From contig BNGT01000002.1 of the NCBI GenBank assembly GCA_016860565.1, positions 1 through 52,160 of the forward strand: 52,160 nt of DNA, given 5' to 3'. Of the stretch, positions 1 through 9,996 are shown in pieces. Below the pieces are notes generated by a model. That model was not told the DNA's origin and searched no databases. It saw nothing but the letters and a program-made list of their open reading frames with translations. The position numbers and the translations under genes are program-made. Numbering within the stretch: the first letter of the stretch is position 1; each line of letters begins with the position of its first letter. The stretch comes from Candidatus Mesenet longicola (GTDB lineage: Bacteria; Pseudomonadota; Alphaproteobacteria; Rickettsiales; Anaplasmataceae).

Positions 1-147
1 GTTTTCTCCCTCATCTTGCGCCACCGGTATAACGTTTTTTCGTCAATATTGAATACCTCGCTAATGTTTTTCATGCTCATCTTTCTTTCATCTACCACTT
101 TTAACACTCGTTCTCTCAAATCTTCACTTTTTGCACTTTAACCCCCT
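1..147 (-). pseudogene. IS630-family-like transposase, N-terminal HTH part (runs off window edge; in-frame stop upstream)
   Basis: Minus strand reads ...SAKSEDLRERVLKVVDERKMSMKNISEVFNIDEKTLYRWRKMREK, an HTH typical of IS630-type transposases. The upstream ATG (MIKIGKKGG) is separated from it by an in-frame TAA. Confidence 0.65.
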
Positions 148-317
148 TTTTTACCTATTTTTATCATAAAACCTAACTTGTATCTTATGTTAGCTATAAT
201 TATCAAAACAAAAATTTTATTCATTAAAGAAGAATAACGCATAACATTATTACAACTAAAAATAGATTGAACTTAATTTTTCTATCAATAGTCTTTTATC
301 CCTGCTAATAATAGTTA

Positions 318-492
318 ATGGAATTATTGTCATCAATTGACACTGATTACGCTGTATTTCACTTCTTTCATGTCTTTTTTTGCTACATTATTTTCACGCA
401 GATACCTTATAATTTCTGCTGGCTAGACAAACTTACCCCAGCGATGAGTGCCAATTTGGCAGCAATTTCGGCTCCCCTTAATAGCAAATATA
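318..492 (-). pseudogene. Decayed fragment of ubiG C-terminal region
   Basis: Minus-strand translation KFV*PAEIIRYLRENNVAKKDMKEVKYSVISVN parallels KFVKPSEVAKYLRENSITVEDVKGIKYNIVNN of the intact ubiG at 1796..2512; nucleotide similarity extends to TTTGCTAT..GGAGC.GAA.. Confidence 0.75.
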
Positions 493-580
493 TACAGTTA
501 GTTCTTATTATTTAAAAGCTTATCAAGCACCATTTCTATTCTAGTCATTTGTGTTTGAATAGCCTTATAATTTTCACCAG

Positions 581-1672
581 TTATCTCTTTATATTATTGC
601 TTAAATAATTACCAAGTTTTATAATAAGTTTTTTTAATTCTCTTATTTCATGTATAGTATTGGCTTGGATTTCTCCTAGTCTTTCTTTTATTCTCTTCTC
701 CATTAAATTTTCATCTTTGAGACTAATAAATTCTGACGCAATTTCTGAAATAGATTCCGACAGCATTTTTGAGTCATTTTCGAGATCTTCTGATAAATTT
801 GTGCTTGTAATATAGTTATAATTTGTAAATTGCTGCTTATTTACACCTGTAATAGAGTCATCTTCATATTCTTTTTTTAACTCATCCCAATTTTCTGATT
901 TAAGAAGGCGCCTGTAACCATATTCACCAGTATTACTTTTTTGATCTTTTCTTCTATAGTAACCAGTTCCATCTTTATTTTCTGATATTATCACTATACC
1001 AACTTTACTGTATAGTTCTGTTGTATTCCAATTTTTTTTAATTATTAAACTTTTTTCTTCATTGTTATATCTATACTTTATCTTAAACCCACTAGTTATA
1101 GACTTTCCCCTAAATGAAAAACCTTTAGATTTACCTAAAACAACACCTTTTGCTATTAAACCTTCATCAAATTGCTCTTTTCCTTCCATATAATTAATAG
1201 CTCTGTCTACAGCATCTCTTGCCAATAGACGCAATGCACTCCTTGGAGTGACTCTCATAAACTGCAATTCGAAGCTTTGAAAAACATCTATCCCAGACTT
1301 TATTATCATGTCTCTAAAATGATCAGATACTTCTTGAGAAGAATCTACTAATCCTGATAAATTAATTACTTTTTTTAAGTGGTACTCTTCACCTATTTTA
1401 TTTATTTCATCTGCTATTAAATCAGTTGATACGGATTTTACTACACCGCCAACCATAGGAATTTTTCCACTTACAAAGCCAATTAACCCTACTAGAGCGT
1501 TATTTATGTGCTTTGCAGATTTTCCTGCTTTTTTAAGCTTTCCATTTAACTCCAAACTGTATAACGCTAACTTCTCTTCGAACTCTTCAACAAAATATTT
1601 AAGAAAATGCTTTAAATTTTCATTCACTTGATCACAATAGACATCTTCTGGCTCAACATAAAATTCATTCAT
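581..1672 (-). CDS. Hypothetical protein, coiled-coil C-terminus, possible accessory/effector protein
   Basis: 363-aa ORF with no recognised domain; E/K/L-rich C-terminus. Confidence 0.7.
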   Translation of the reverse strand: MNEFYVEPEDVYCDQVNENLKHFLKYFVEEFEEKLALYSLELNGKLKKAGKSAKHINNALVGLIGFVSGKIPMVGGVVKSVSTDLIADEINKIGEEYHLKKVINLSGLVDSSQEVSDHFRDMIIKSGIDVFQSFELQFMRVTPRSALRLLARDAVDRAINYMEGKEQFDEGLIAKGVVLGKSKGFSFRGKSITSGFKIKYRYNNEEKSLIIKKNWNTTELYSKVGIVIISENKDGTGYYRRKDQKSNTGEYGYRRLLKSENWDELKKEYEDDSITGVNKQQFTNYNYITSTNLSEDLENDSKMLSESISEIASEFISLKDENLMEKRIKERLGEIQANTIHEIRELKKLIIKLGNYLSNNIKR

Positions 1673-1795
1673 AAACTCCTCTTTAGCTTCTGATATACTA
1701 ATATATTAACAAAAAAAACATAAAAATTTCTTAAATAATATTATAAAATTTAATATACAGTATTAAATAAAAGTTAAAAACCTTATAATTAAACT

Positions 1796-2512
1796 TTAGC
1801 CAACCGTTTTCACTCCAGTTAGTATGTAATTAACAGAAAGATTATCCGTTAATTGCCACTGATTATTGACTATATTATATTTTATTCCTTTCACATCTTC
1901 TACGGTTATACTATTCTCACGTAAATACTTTGCAACCTCTGATGGTTTTACAAATTTATTCCAATTGTGAGTACCTTTTGGCAACCATTTCAATACATAT
2001 TCTGCTCCAATTATAGCAAATACAAACGACTTTATGGTTCTGTTTAGAGTTGATATAAAGATTAAGCCTCCATGCTTCAATAGATGGACAGATTCTTCTA
2101 TGAAAAAAGCAAGATTATCTACGTGTTCTATCACTTCCATACATAATATCACGTCATATTTATTTTTTTTCTCTAATTCTTCAATGCTTGTACATTTATA
2201 TTCTATTTGTTCTAGCCCTACCTTTTTAGCATGCAGCTGTGCTGCAAGGATGTTTTCTTCGCATACATCTATTCCTAAAACTTTTGCCCCAATGCGAGCT
2301 ATTGATTCTGATAAAATACCACCACCACAACCTATATCTAGTACCGACATTGAACTTAAATCTTTGGTTATTTTTGCTTTTATTTGCTTAGTAATATACG
2401 AAACACGCACAGGGTTGATTATATGTAAGGGTTTAAATTTCCCATCTTCATCCCACCATTGATCTGCATATTGAGAAAATTTTGATATTTCTTGATGATT
2501 AATAGTTTTCAT
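1796..2512 (-). CDS. ubiG: Ubiquinone biosynthesis O-methyltransferase UbiG
   Basis: SAM-methyltransferase motif VLDIGCGGGILSESIARIGAKVLGID and YADQWWDEDGKFKPLHIINPVR. Start at MKTINHQEI chosen rather than the longer ORF; overlaps rpiB by 14 bp. Confidence 0.93.
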   Translation of the reverse strand: MKTINHQEISKFSQYADQWWDEDGKFKPLHIINPVRVSYITKQIKAKITKDLSSMSVLDIGCGGGILSESIARIGAKVLGIDVCEENILAAQLHAKKVGLEQIEYKCTSIEELEKKNKYDVILCMEVIEHVDNLAFFIEESVHLLKHGGLIFISTLNRTIKSFVFAIIGAEYVLKWLPKGTHNWNKFVKPSEVAKYLRENSITVEDVKGIKYNIVNNQWQLTDNLSVNYILTGVKTVG

Positions 2513-2954
2513 ATTTCCATTCAGTAAGCTTGTTAATACGTAGCATATGCCTACCCCCTGCAAATTTTGTAATCAAAAATTTTTCTATGATTTCTTTTGC
2601 CATTTTATTAGCTATATATTTAGCACCAAGACAAAGAATATTTGCATCATTATGTTCGCGTGCTAGTCGTGCAGTCTCAACGTCATGACATAAAGCTGCC
2701 CTTATTTTTCGATGCCTATTAGCTATAATACTCATTCCTATTCCAGTATTACAAATTAATATGCCATATATTGATTCACCATTTATTATGCTGCTAACAA
2801 CAGCATCAGCATAGTCTGGATAATCAACTGATTCTGTTTTAGAGTAACAACCAAAATCATAAACTTTATGACCCAGATTTTCCAGATATAATTTGATTAC
2901 TGATTTTAAACTTACACCGTTATGATCAGAAGAAATAGATATAGATTCTGGCAT
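2499..2954 (-). CDS. rpiB: Ribose-5-phosphate isomerase B
   Basis: ISSDHNGVSLK, GILICNTGIGMSIIANRHRKIRAALCHDVETARLAREHNDANILCLG motifs. Confidence 0.95.
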   Translation of the reverse strand: MPESISISSDHNGVSLKSVIKLYLENLGHKVYDFGCYSKTESVDYPDYADAVVSSIINGESIYGILICNTGIGMSIIANRHRKIRAALCHDVETARLAREHNDANILCLGAKYIANKMAKEIIEKFLITKFAGGRHMLRINKLTEWKYENY

Positions 2955-3049
2955 ACGTTTCTCTATATTGAAAAATAGTATTTATAACTAATGCTCTAGT
3001 CAAATACAATTGATCTGTACTTGCTGTTTCAAATATTTATTATCCAAAA

Positions 3050-3645
3050 TGTGGAATTGCTTTCAAATTGTTGATCTGAGGTGATATTATAGGAAAATTC
3101 GGTATATATATCGTATAGTACGAAATATCAGTGTTGGTGGATGATATAGAGCCAAAGATGTAGTACAGGTAGGAAGTAGAAGGGATATCAAATCATGTCC
3201 ATATATATGTTTCTATATTTAGCAAATTAGTGTAGATGATTAAGCTCAGGAAAAACACAACAACAGAGTTGAAGAATGGATTTATGGGTTATCTAAATAA
3301 GAATTGGTAGATTAGCATTCTATCTCAATCTTTGGATTTCTCATCCATAGCGATTGAATTACCGTAATTCGTATCAAGCTGAAATAGATGAATAGATTAA
3401 AACAGTTTAAGAAAAGGTTAGTTGAAAGGAGTTGGAAAATAGAAGGCATGTTTGCTGAAGCTAAACAAAATCATCGCTTAAGAAGAGCAAAATTTAGAAA
3501 TATTCAAAAATTTCAAATTCAAGTTTTTATGATAGCGATATTTCAAAAGAAAATTATCTTTTCATATCGTTATTTGCTGTTATTCAAAAGTAAACCATTT
3601 TTGTCTAATCTTAACTATTTATACTTTTTTAATAGTCCGTTTTGA
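3050..3645 (+). pseudogene. Degraded transposase (IS5/IS1182-like), C-terminal remnant
   Basis: YQAEIDE*..LKQFKKRLVERSWKIEGMFAEAKQNHRLRRAKFRNIQKFQIQVFMIAI matches DDE transposase C-termini. The upstream part is not open; left boundary approximate. Confidence 0.65.
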
Positions 3646-3691
3646 TTTTTTGCACAAAAAGAATATATTAAAGTAATTTAATATTTATATT

Positions 3692-4858
3692 ATGAGTTTT
3701 ATCAATGCCATAATTTCTGCATTTATTGGTGGTATTATTTTAAATTGTATGCCATGTGTTTTTCCTGTTCTTTCATTAAAATTTCTTTCAATTTTAAAAA
3801 AGGTCAAAGACCATAATAGTCTTACAATAAAAATTGAAGGTCTTGCCTATACTGTTGGTGTGTTGCTTTGTATGTTTATATTAACAGTTTTGTTATTAAT
3901 ACTACGTAGCATGGGCAATGCAGTAGGTTGGGGATATCAAATGCAGTCTCCCATATTCATATTAATGCTACTATATCTTATGTTTTTGATAGGATTATCC
4001 TTTTCTGGGTTCTATGACATTTCCTTTGTTTTACCTAATTTTGGCAGTAAATACATAAATCAATCAAATTACATTGGCAGTTTTTGCACTGGAGTACTTG
4101 CAATTTTAGTTGCAACTCCGTGTTCTGCACCATTTATGGCATCTGCTGTAGGTTTTGCTTTAACTCAACCAACTTTATACTTTCTGCTTATTTTTCAAGC
4201 ACTAGGATTTGGCGTGGCTTTTCCTTATCTTTTTATATCATTTTTTCCTACCACTCTTAAATTCCTACCAAAGCCAGGCCAATGGATGGAGACTGTCAAA
4301 CAATTTTTGGCCTTTCCAATGTATCTCGCAAGTATCTGGCTATTTTGGATATTGATTAAGGAATCAAACGCTAACATCATACTACCAGCACTAATAGGAC
4401 TTTTATTTTTAGCTTTTAGTATTTGGATACTCACTAAATTAAGCTCGAAGATTTATGTGGTTGTGCTTCTAATTTCTCTAAATTTGCTTCCATTTGCTGT
4501 AGTGAAAAATATGGCATGTGTACAAGATACTAATGTTGCTGATTTCTCCATTGATAAATTGACTGGTCTAGTTCAAAATGAACGCAATGTTTTAGTTGCA
4601 GTTGGTGCTGATTGGTGTGTGACATGTAAGATTAATGAGCATTTGCTAGCATCAAAGGATGTGCAAACTCTTTTAAGAAATAAAAATGTTCTGTATATGA
4701 AAGCAGATTGGACAAAAAGAAATGAAAAGATTACTAAGTATCTACTCAAATTCAAAAGGGGTGGAGTGCCTTTATACGTGTTATATTTTCATAATAAGGA
4801 AGGAAAAGTTCTACCACAAATTCTTAGTAAAGAGGTATTGGTATCTGAATTACAATGA
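3692..4858 (+). CDS. dsbD: Thiol:disulfide interchange protein DsbD-like (CcdA-type membrane domain plus thioredoxin-like domain)
   Basis: NCMPCVFPVLSLK, ATPCSAPFMASAVGFAL and C-terminal GADWCVTCKINE. Confidence 0.85.
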   Translation: MSFINAIISAFIGGIILNCMPCVFPVLSLKFLSILKKVKDHNSLTIKIEGLAYTVGVLLCMFILTVLLLILRSMGNAVGWGYQMQSPIFILMLLYLMFLIGLSFSGFYDISFVLPNFGSKYINQSNYIGSFCTGVLAILVATPCSAPFMASAVGFALTQPTLYFLLIFQALGFGVAFPYLFISFFPTTLKFLPKPGQWMETVKQFLAFPMYLASIWLFWILIKESNANIILPALIGLLFLAFSIWILTKLSSKIYVVVLLISLNLLPFAVVKNMACVQDTNVADFSIDKLTGLVQNERNVLVAVGADWCVTCKINEHLLASKDVQTLLRNKNVLYMKADWTKRNEKITKYLLKFKRGGVPLYVLYFHNKEGKVLPQILSKEVLVSELQ

Positions 4859-4989
4859 TTTTTGCCTCTGAAAAACTCAAAGAATCTAAAATCATGTCCT
4901 ATAATTTATAGGTAGCTAGAGACATAATCTATTGACTAAATAGCTAAAATGTTTAAAATAAATTAAAATTTCTATATGGAATAATTAAA

Positions 4990-5559
4990 ATGAGTAGAGC
5001 ATGTAGTCTAACTGGTAGAACGAAAGGTTTTGGTAATAAGGTATCTCATTCAAATCGTAAGACTAAGCGTACTTTTTTATTAAATTTGCACAACGTTTCT
5101 TTAAGAAGTGAGATTTTAAACAAAAAATTCAAAGAACGTATAGCAACAAAGACTTTAAGAACTATAGATTATAAAGGTGGATTAGATCAATATTTATTAA
5201 ACGCTGCTAAAGAAGATTTAAGCTTAAAAGCCCAAAAGATAAAAAATAAGCTAAAGAAGCTAATTTCAGCAGAGCAAAAGATAGAGATCCAGTTTAAAGG
5301 TTTAGTTTTAAAAATAAGGAAGATAGAAATACAACTAAAAGGGTTGGTACCAGAAAAGCACAAGACCGAAATTCGACTTAAAAATTTGATTACAAAAATG
5401 CCTAAAATAGAAGTACAGATTGAAAAAGTTGGGCTGAAGATGCAGGAAGTAGAAACAAATTCTGAAGAATCAGATGCAAAAAAGATGAAGGTAGAGCTTG
5501 AGGAGTTAAAATTAAGAGCGCAGAAAATAAAAACACAACTTGAAAACTTTTATAAATAA
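4990..5559 (+). CDS. rpmB: 50S ribosomal protein L28 with long C-terminal coiled-coil extension
   Basis: [41 protein letters not shown]...[10 protein letters not shown] is L28; about 90 extra residues of 14-aa period follow. Confidence 0.92.
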   Translation: MSRACSLTGRTKGFGNKVSHSNRKTKRTFLLNLHNVSLRSEILNKKFKERIATKTLRTIDYKGGLDQYLLNAAKEDLSLKAQKIKNKLKKLISAEQKIEIQFKGLVLKIRKIEIQLKGLVPEKHKTEIRLKNLITKMPKIEVQIEKVGLKMQEVETNSEESDAKKMKVELEELKLRAQKIKTQLENFYK

Positions 5560-5561
5560 AT

Positions 5562-6437
5562 ATGCAAAGTAAGCCTGAATGGTTAAGGGTTAAAGCTCCA
5601 TCTGGTGATGTTTTCAATGAAACTTTAAATACAGTCAAGTTATATAATTTACATACAGTATGTGAAGAATCAGCATGTCCAAATATTGGAGAATGTTGGA
5701 ATAAGCGTCACGCAACAGTGATGATTTTAGGATCGGTATGTACGCGCGCTTGTGCATTTTGTAATGTTGCAACAGGAATTCCTGATAAGCTTGATCCTCA
5801 TGAGCCAGAAAATTTGGCAATCGCTGTAAAAAAATTAGGTTTAAAGCATGTTGTAATTACTTCTGTTGATAGGGATGATCTTCCAGATGGTGGAGCTGAG
5901 CAATTTATCAGATGTATAGAGGAAATAAGAAAAATTAATTCCAGTACAACAGTGGAAATTTTAACACCAGACTTTTTAAATAAAGAAGGGGTAATTGAAA
6001 AAATAGCAAAAGTGGGCCCAGATGTTTATAATCATAACGTTGAAACAGTACCTAGATTATATGCTAAAATTAGACCACGTGCTCGCTATTTTCATTCTTT
6101 ATTTTTACTTAAAAAAGTTAAGCAGAGTAATTACAATATTTTTACTAAATCTGGGCTTATGGTTGGTCTTGGAGAGGCAAAAGAGGAAATACTACAGGTT
6201 ATGGATGATTTGCGAGCAGCTGATGTCGATTTTATCACAATTGGACAATATCTTAGGCCTACACCTAAGCATGCCAAAGTTGATCGCTACGTTACCCCAG
6301 AAGAATTTGAATATTATAAATATGCAGCTTATTCTAAGGGGTTTCAAATGGTGTCATCAAGCCCATTAACTAGATCTTCATATCATGCAGAAGAAGATTT
6401 TAATAGATTAAAAGCTGCTAAAAAATTCGCTTTATAG
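5562..6437 (+). CDS. lipA: Lipoyl synthase
   Basis: [38 protein letters not shown] radical SAM/auxiliary cluster motifs. Confidence 0.97.
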   Translation: MQSKPEWLRVKAPSGDVFNETLNTVKLYNLHTVCEESACPNIGECWNKRHATVMILGSVCTRACAFCNVATGIPDKLDPHEPENLAIAVKKLGLKHVVITSVDRDDLPDGGAEQFIRCIEEIRKINSSTTVEILTPDFLNKEGVIEKIAKVGPDVYNHNVETVPRLYAKIRPRARYFHSLFLLKKVKQSNYNIFTKSGLMVGLGEAKEEILQVMDDLRAADVDFITIGQYLRPTPKHAKVDRYVTPEEFEYYKYAAYSKGFQMVSSSPLTRSSYHAEEDFNRLKAAKKFAL

Positions 6438-6644
6438 CATAAATTTTATTTTCATTTTAGCTATTCCTTTGTCATTAAAATATAGATTTTCTATTCTCTA
6501 TTATTATTTCCATTTGTTGCTAAATATTTGATTTAATTATAACACAGTTCTTGCTACACAAAATGTCTTTAATTATAGCATTTATACTTTCAATCATTTG
6601 TGTATGTTTTTTTCCAATTACATTTTGGGAAAATTCTACGATAA

Positions 6645-6725
6645 GACGCTGGAAAATCCAGGTTTGAAGGCAAAGAATACATTGTCCAAGATGGAGATGT
6701 AATACATTTTAGGTTTAATACGTAA
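6645..6725 (+). pseudogene. C-terminal fragment of GTPase YchF
   Basis: DAGKSRFEGKEYIVQDGDVIHFRFNT* resembles the conserved YchF C-terminus (..G..RxEGKxYxVQDGDVMHFRFN); preceded by an in-frame TAA. Confidence 0.75.
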
Positions 6726-6841
6726 AAAATCTTTACTGTAAATAAAAGGTAAATAGCTGATGCATTTATTGTGAGAGGTATTGACTAAAGCAATAAATTA
6801 TGTTAACATTTTAATTCATTTATAAAGATAATGGGAAAATT

Positions 6842-7612
6842 ATGAAATGGTTATTAAAAAAAATAAAATCGTTCTTCAGGTTCTGTGCTGGAAAAATACT
6901 ACATCTTTTTAGGACAAAACATTTTGCTCAACCTGATAATGAATTACTACAAGCTTGTCAAGATGGAGATGTAGAGAAAGTTAAGTCTCTTTTAAATAAA
7001 ATAGGGGTAGATGTTGAGGCTAAAGATTATTGTAATAATACACCTCTACACTTGGCTGCTACAAGAGGAAATAAAGAAATAGTTGAGCTTCTTATTCAAC
7101 ATGGGGCAGAAGTTAATACTAAAGGTGGGGGTGGTAACATGCCTCTATACCTTGCTGCTAAAAATGGATATGTAGAAACAGTTCAGCTTCTTCTTCAACA
7201 TGGAGCTTATGCTAATATTGAGGTTCGAGAATCTACTGGTACTTGTGCACTTCTACACCTTGTTATTAAAAAAGGATATAAAGAAATAGCTCAGCTTCTT
7301 CTTCAACATAAAGCTAGTGTTAATGTTCTGGACTTTGATAATCAAACACCTCTACACTTGGCCGCTAAAGAAGGATATAAAGAAATAGTTGAGCTTCTTA
7401 TTGAAAAGGAAGCAGATGTTAATGCTAAAGATTATTGGGGTTATACAGCTCTAGATCTTGCTAAAAAAGCAGGACATCAAGACATAATCCAGCTTCTTAC
7501 TGAACACAAAGAAGAAGTTGCCAAGATTGAAACAGAAACAACAAGTAAAAGCGCTGTTTTAACTGAATCAAATATAGCTCAATTAGATGGTCAATCTCCT
7601 ATTGTACATTAA
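6842..7612 (+). CDS. Ankyrin repeat protein with basic/hydrophobic N-terminal helix
   Basis: Repeats such as NTPLHLAATRGNKEIVELLIQHGAEVN and QTPLHLAAKEGYKEIVELLIEKEADVN. Confidence 0.93.
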   Translation: MKWLLKKIKSFFRFCAGKILHLFRTKHFAQPDNELLQACQDGDVEKVKSLLNKIGVDVEAKDYCNNTPLHLAATRGNKEIVELLIQHGAEVNTKGGGGNMPLYLAAKNGYVETVQLLLQHGAYANIEVRESTGTCALLHLVIKKGYKEIAQLLLQHKASVNVLDFDNQTPLHLAAKEGYKEIVELLIEKEADVNAKDYWGYTALDLAKKAGHQDIIQLLTEHKEEVAKIETETTSKSAVLTESNIAQLDGQSPIVH

Positions 7613-7618
7613 ACACTA

Positions 7619-7640
7619 TAGGCTACCTACAGGTAGCCTA
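7619..7640. terminator. Perfect hairpin TAGGCTACCT-AC-AGGTAGCCTA downstream of ankyrin gene
   Basis: 10-bp perfect stem, 2-nt centre, 7 bp after the stop; U-tract weak. Confidence 0.5.
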
Positions 7641-7824
7641 CTGCAAAAAATATTGACTAAAAGTAGAACTTTAACAGTTCCCGAACATATAGTGATACAA
7701 AAGCAAGCAAATCAAGATAAGAAAAATAGGGTTTGTAAATACGTTAAAATTTATTAAGTGTCTGATAGATTTTGTTTAAATTAATACAATTACATTAAAT
7801 TAGTGTTATAATTTTTATTTTATA

Positions 7825-8379
7825 GTGGATTTACTAGATTTAATAATTAAAAGATACAGCGGACGTTCTTATGATGGAACAAGAGTTGTCACGCAAGAGC
7901 AAATTGATATGTTAATTGAGGCAGCAAGATGGGCTCCATCGTGTTATGGCGATGAACCTTGGAGATATGTAATTTGCAATAAACAAAAAAACCTAAACTC
8001 ATGGAACACCTTATTTAATTGTCTGACCCAGAAAAATCAAAAATGGGTGAAGGATTGTACTTTACTTATAATTTGCTGCAGTGCTAAGAATTTTCGTGAT
8101 TTAAGTAGAGGAAGTAACAATTGGAGTAGCTATGATACTGGTGCTGCAACTTATGGGATGATGCTGGGAGCAACTAGTATGGGACTTATGGCTCATCAGA
8201 TGGCTGGATTTGATAAAGGTAAAGTAATTGCAGAGTTTGGCATACCAGAAGATTTTGATGTTACATCTGTTATGGCAGTTGGTTATGCGAAAGAAGGTGA
8301 AGGACCGTCAGAGAGAAAAAGAAGACCGATAAAGGAAATGTTTTTTTATGATAAATGGCTTAAAAAAGATGGAAACTAA
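7825..8379 (+). CDS. Nitroreductase family protein (GTG start)
   Basis: IIKRYSGRSYDGTRVVTQEQIDMLIEAARWAPSCYGDEPWRYVI. Confidence 0.9.
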   Translation: MDLLDLIIKRYSGRSYDGTRVVTQEQIDMLIEAARWAPSCYGDEPWRYVICNKQKNLNSWNTLFNCLTQKNQKWVKDCTLLIICCSAKNFRDLSRGSNNWSSYDTGAATYGMMLGATSMGLMAHQMAGFDKGKVIAEFGIPEDFDVTSVMAVGYAKEGEGPSERKRRPIKEMFFYDKWLKKDGN

Positions 8380-9181
8380 AATACCATTTATCAAAATGCA
8401 CGGTACTGGCAATGATTTTGTCATAATTGATGCTCGTTATAATAATTATCCCAGTTTAGATTACAAAAAGATAGCTAATCGCAAGAGAGGAATCGGTTGT
8501 GATCAAGTGATAATCATAAATCACTCAACTGAAGCTGATTGCATGATGAACATTTTCAATACTGATGGCAGTAGTGCAGAAATGTGTGGTAACGCTGCTC
8601 GGTGTGTAGTAGAGCTTATGATAGCAGAAAAAGGTAATAACTGTGCAACTATTGAACTTATAGATCATAAAATTATAAGTGGAGAGCGCTTGAATAACAA
8701 CCAAGTAAGAGTGAGCATGGGTAAAGAATGGAATGAAATACCACTTTCCACTCCATGTGATACTTTAAATCTACCTATAGAACTTGGCCCTCTTGCAAAC
8801 CCAGTAGGGGTTAGCATGGGCAACCCACATGCTGTATTCTTCGTTGACGATATATCAGATATACCATTTGAGGAACTGGCACCTAAACTTGAAAAACATA
8901 ATTTGTTTCCAAATGGTGCAAACATTAGCATTGCTCAAATAATAAAAAAACAAATTAATATGAAGGTTTGGGAAAGAGGTGTTGGCATTACTGATTCATG
9001 TGGAAGTGCAGCATGTGCAGCTTTAGTTGCAGCAGTGCACCGTGGATATATTGACGTTAATAAAGAGGTATTAATAAAATTGCCAGGAGGGGATCTATTT
9101 GTAGAATTAAGTGAGGATTGCGAAGTGTTTATGAGGGGTGAAATTGCTTATGTTTTTTATGGTGAATTAATTCTTAAGTGA
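8369..9181 (+). CDS. dapF: Diaminopimelate epimerase
   Basis: KMHGTGNDFVIID, NTDGSSAEMCGNAARC, GVGITDSCGSAACAA. Start METKIPF overlaps the nitroreductase end by 11 bp. Confidence 0.97.
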   Translation: METKIPFIKMHGTGNDFVIIDARYNNYPSLDYKKIANRKRGIGCDQVIIINHSTEADCMMNIFNTDGSSAEMCGNAARCVVELMIAEKGNNCATIELIDHKIISGERLNNNQVRVSMGKEWNEIPLSTPCDTLNLPIELGPLANPVGVSMGNPHAVFFVDDISDIPFEELAPKLEKHNLFPNGANISIAQIIKKQINMKVWERGVGITDSCGSAACAALVAAVHRGYIDVNKEVLIKLPGGDLFVELSEDCEVFMRGEIAYVFYGELILK

Positions 9182-9804
9182 AGATTATTCAATACAGAGT
9201 TGAAATGAATGATATAGAACAAATAGTAGACAATTTAATAAAAGCTATACCTTTTGAAGGGGTGAGCGATAGTACTCTGCTGAAAGTGTGCAATGGTTTG
9301 CAACTGACTGCAAGTTTTTGTAAATTTCAAGACGGAATATACAGTGTATTGGAGCATATATCAGATAATTTTAATAAAATGATGATGAAAAAACTAAGCA
9401 GCATTGATCTGAATGCTCTAAAGGTGCGTGAAAAGATTAAACTTGCGATAAAAATATACTTAGAAAATTATGCAGAATTACAAAATTATAGGGAATTTAT
9501 AAAGAATATTATATCGTTTTCTTTGCAGAATCCGTGGTTTGCTACAAAAATGCTTTACAACAGAGTAGATAATATTTGGCATGGAATCTGTGACATCTCA
9601 ACTGATTTTAATTATTATACAAAGAGATTGACTCTAGCATCAGTGTATTCTAGTACAATACTTTATTTTACTGATGATTATTCACAAGATTTTGCTGATA
9701 CCTTATCTTTTTTAGATAGGCGCATAAACGATATAATAGCCTTTCACGAGTTTAAGAAAAAAATTAAACTACCTATTTTAAAACCCTTTGATATCAAGTT
9801 GTAA
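9178..9804 (+). CDS. COQ9 family protein (GTG start)
   Basis: NRVDNIWHGICDISTDFNYYTKRLTLASVYSSTILYFTDDYSQDFADTLSFLDRRI fits the COQ9 C-terminal pattern. Confidence 0.8.
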   Translation: MKIIQYRVEMNDIEQIVDNLIKAIPFEGVSDSTLLKVCNGLQLTASFCKFQDGIYSVLEHISDNFNKMMMKKLSSIDLNALKVREKIKLAIKIYLENYAELQNYREFIKNIISFSLQNPWFATKMLYNRVDNIWHGICDISTDFNYYTKRLTLASVYSSTILYFTDDYSQDFADTLSFLDRRINDIIAFHEFKKKIKLPILKPFDIKL

Positions 9805-9996
9805 GTTAAGGGTACAAAAAATCGCATTGGATAACTTATACATATTCCTAAAAAAACCTTTTTTTAATACTTATCACATAAACGATAGTTTAAAGTGTAT
9901 TAAAAATTGAATTTTGTCACATAGAACTGGTACGCACAAATATTTATGCTAGTATTAGTCTAGCATTTTATACTTTAAATAGACAAAAATTCTATC

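Noticed and set aside
318-515. 65-aa + ORF
   Set aside because: Antisense to the decayed ubiG fragment.
2034-2462. 142-aa + ORF
   Set aside because: Antisense to the intact ubiG.
6022-6369. 115-aa + ORF
   Set aside because: Out-of-frame overlap inside lipA; no domain.
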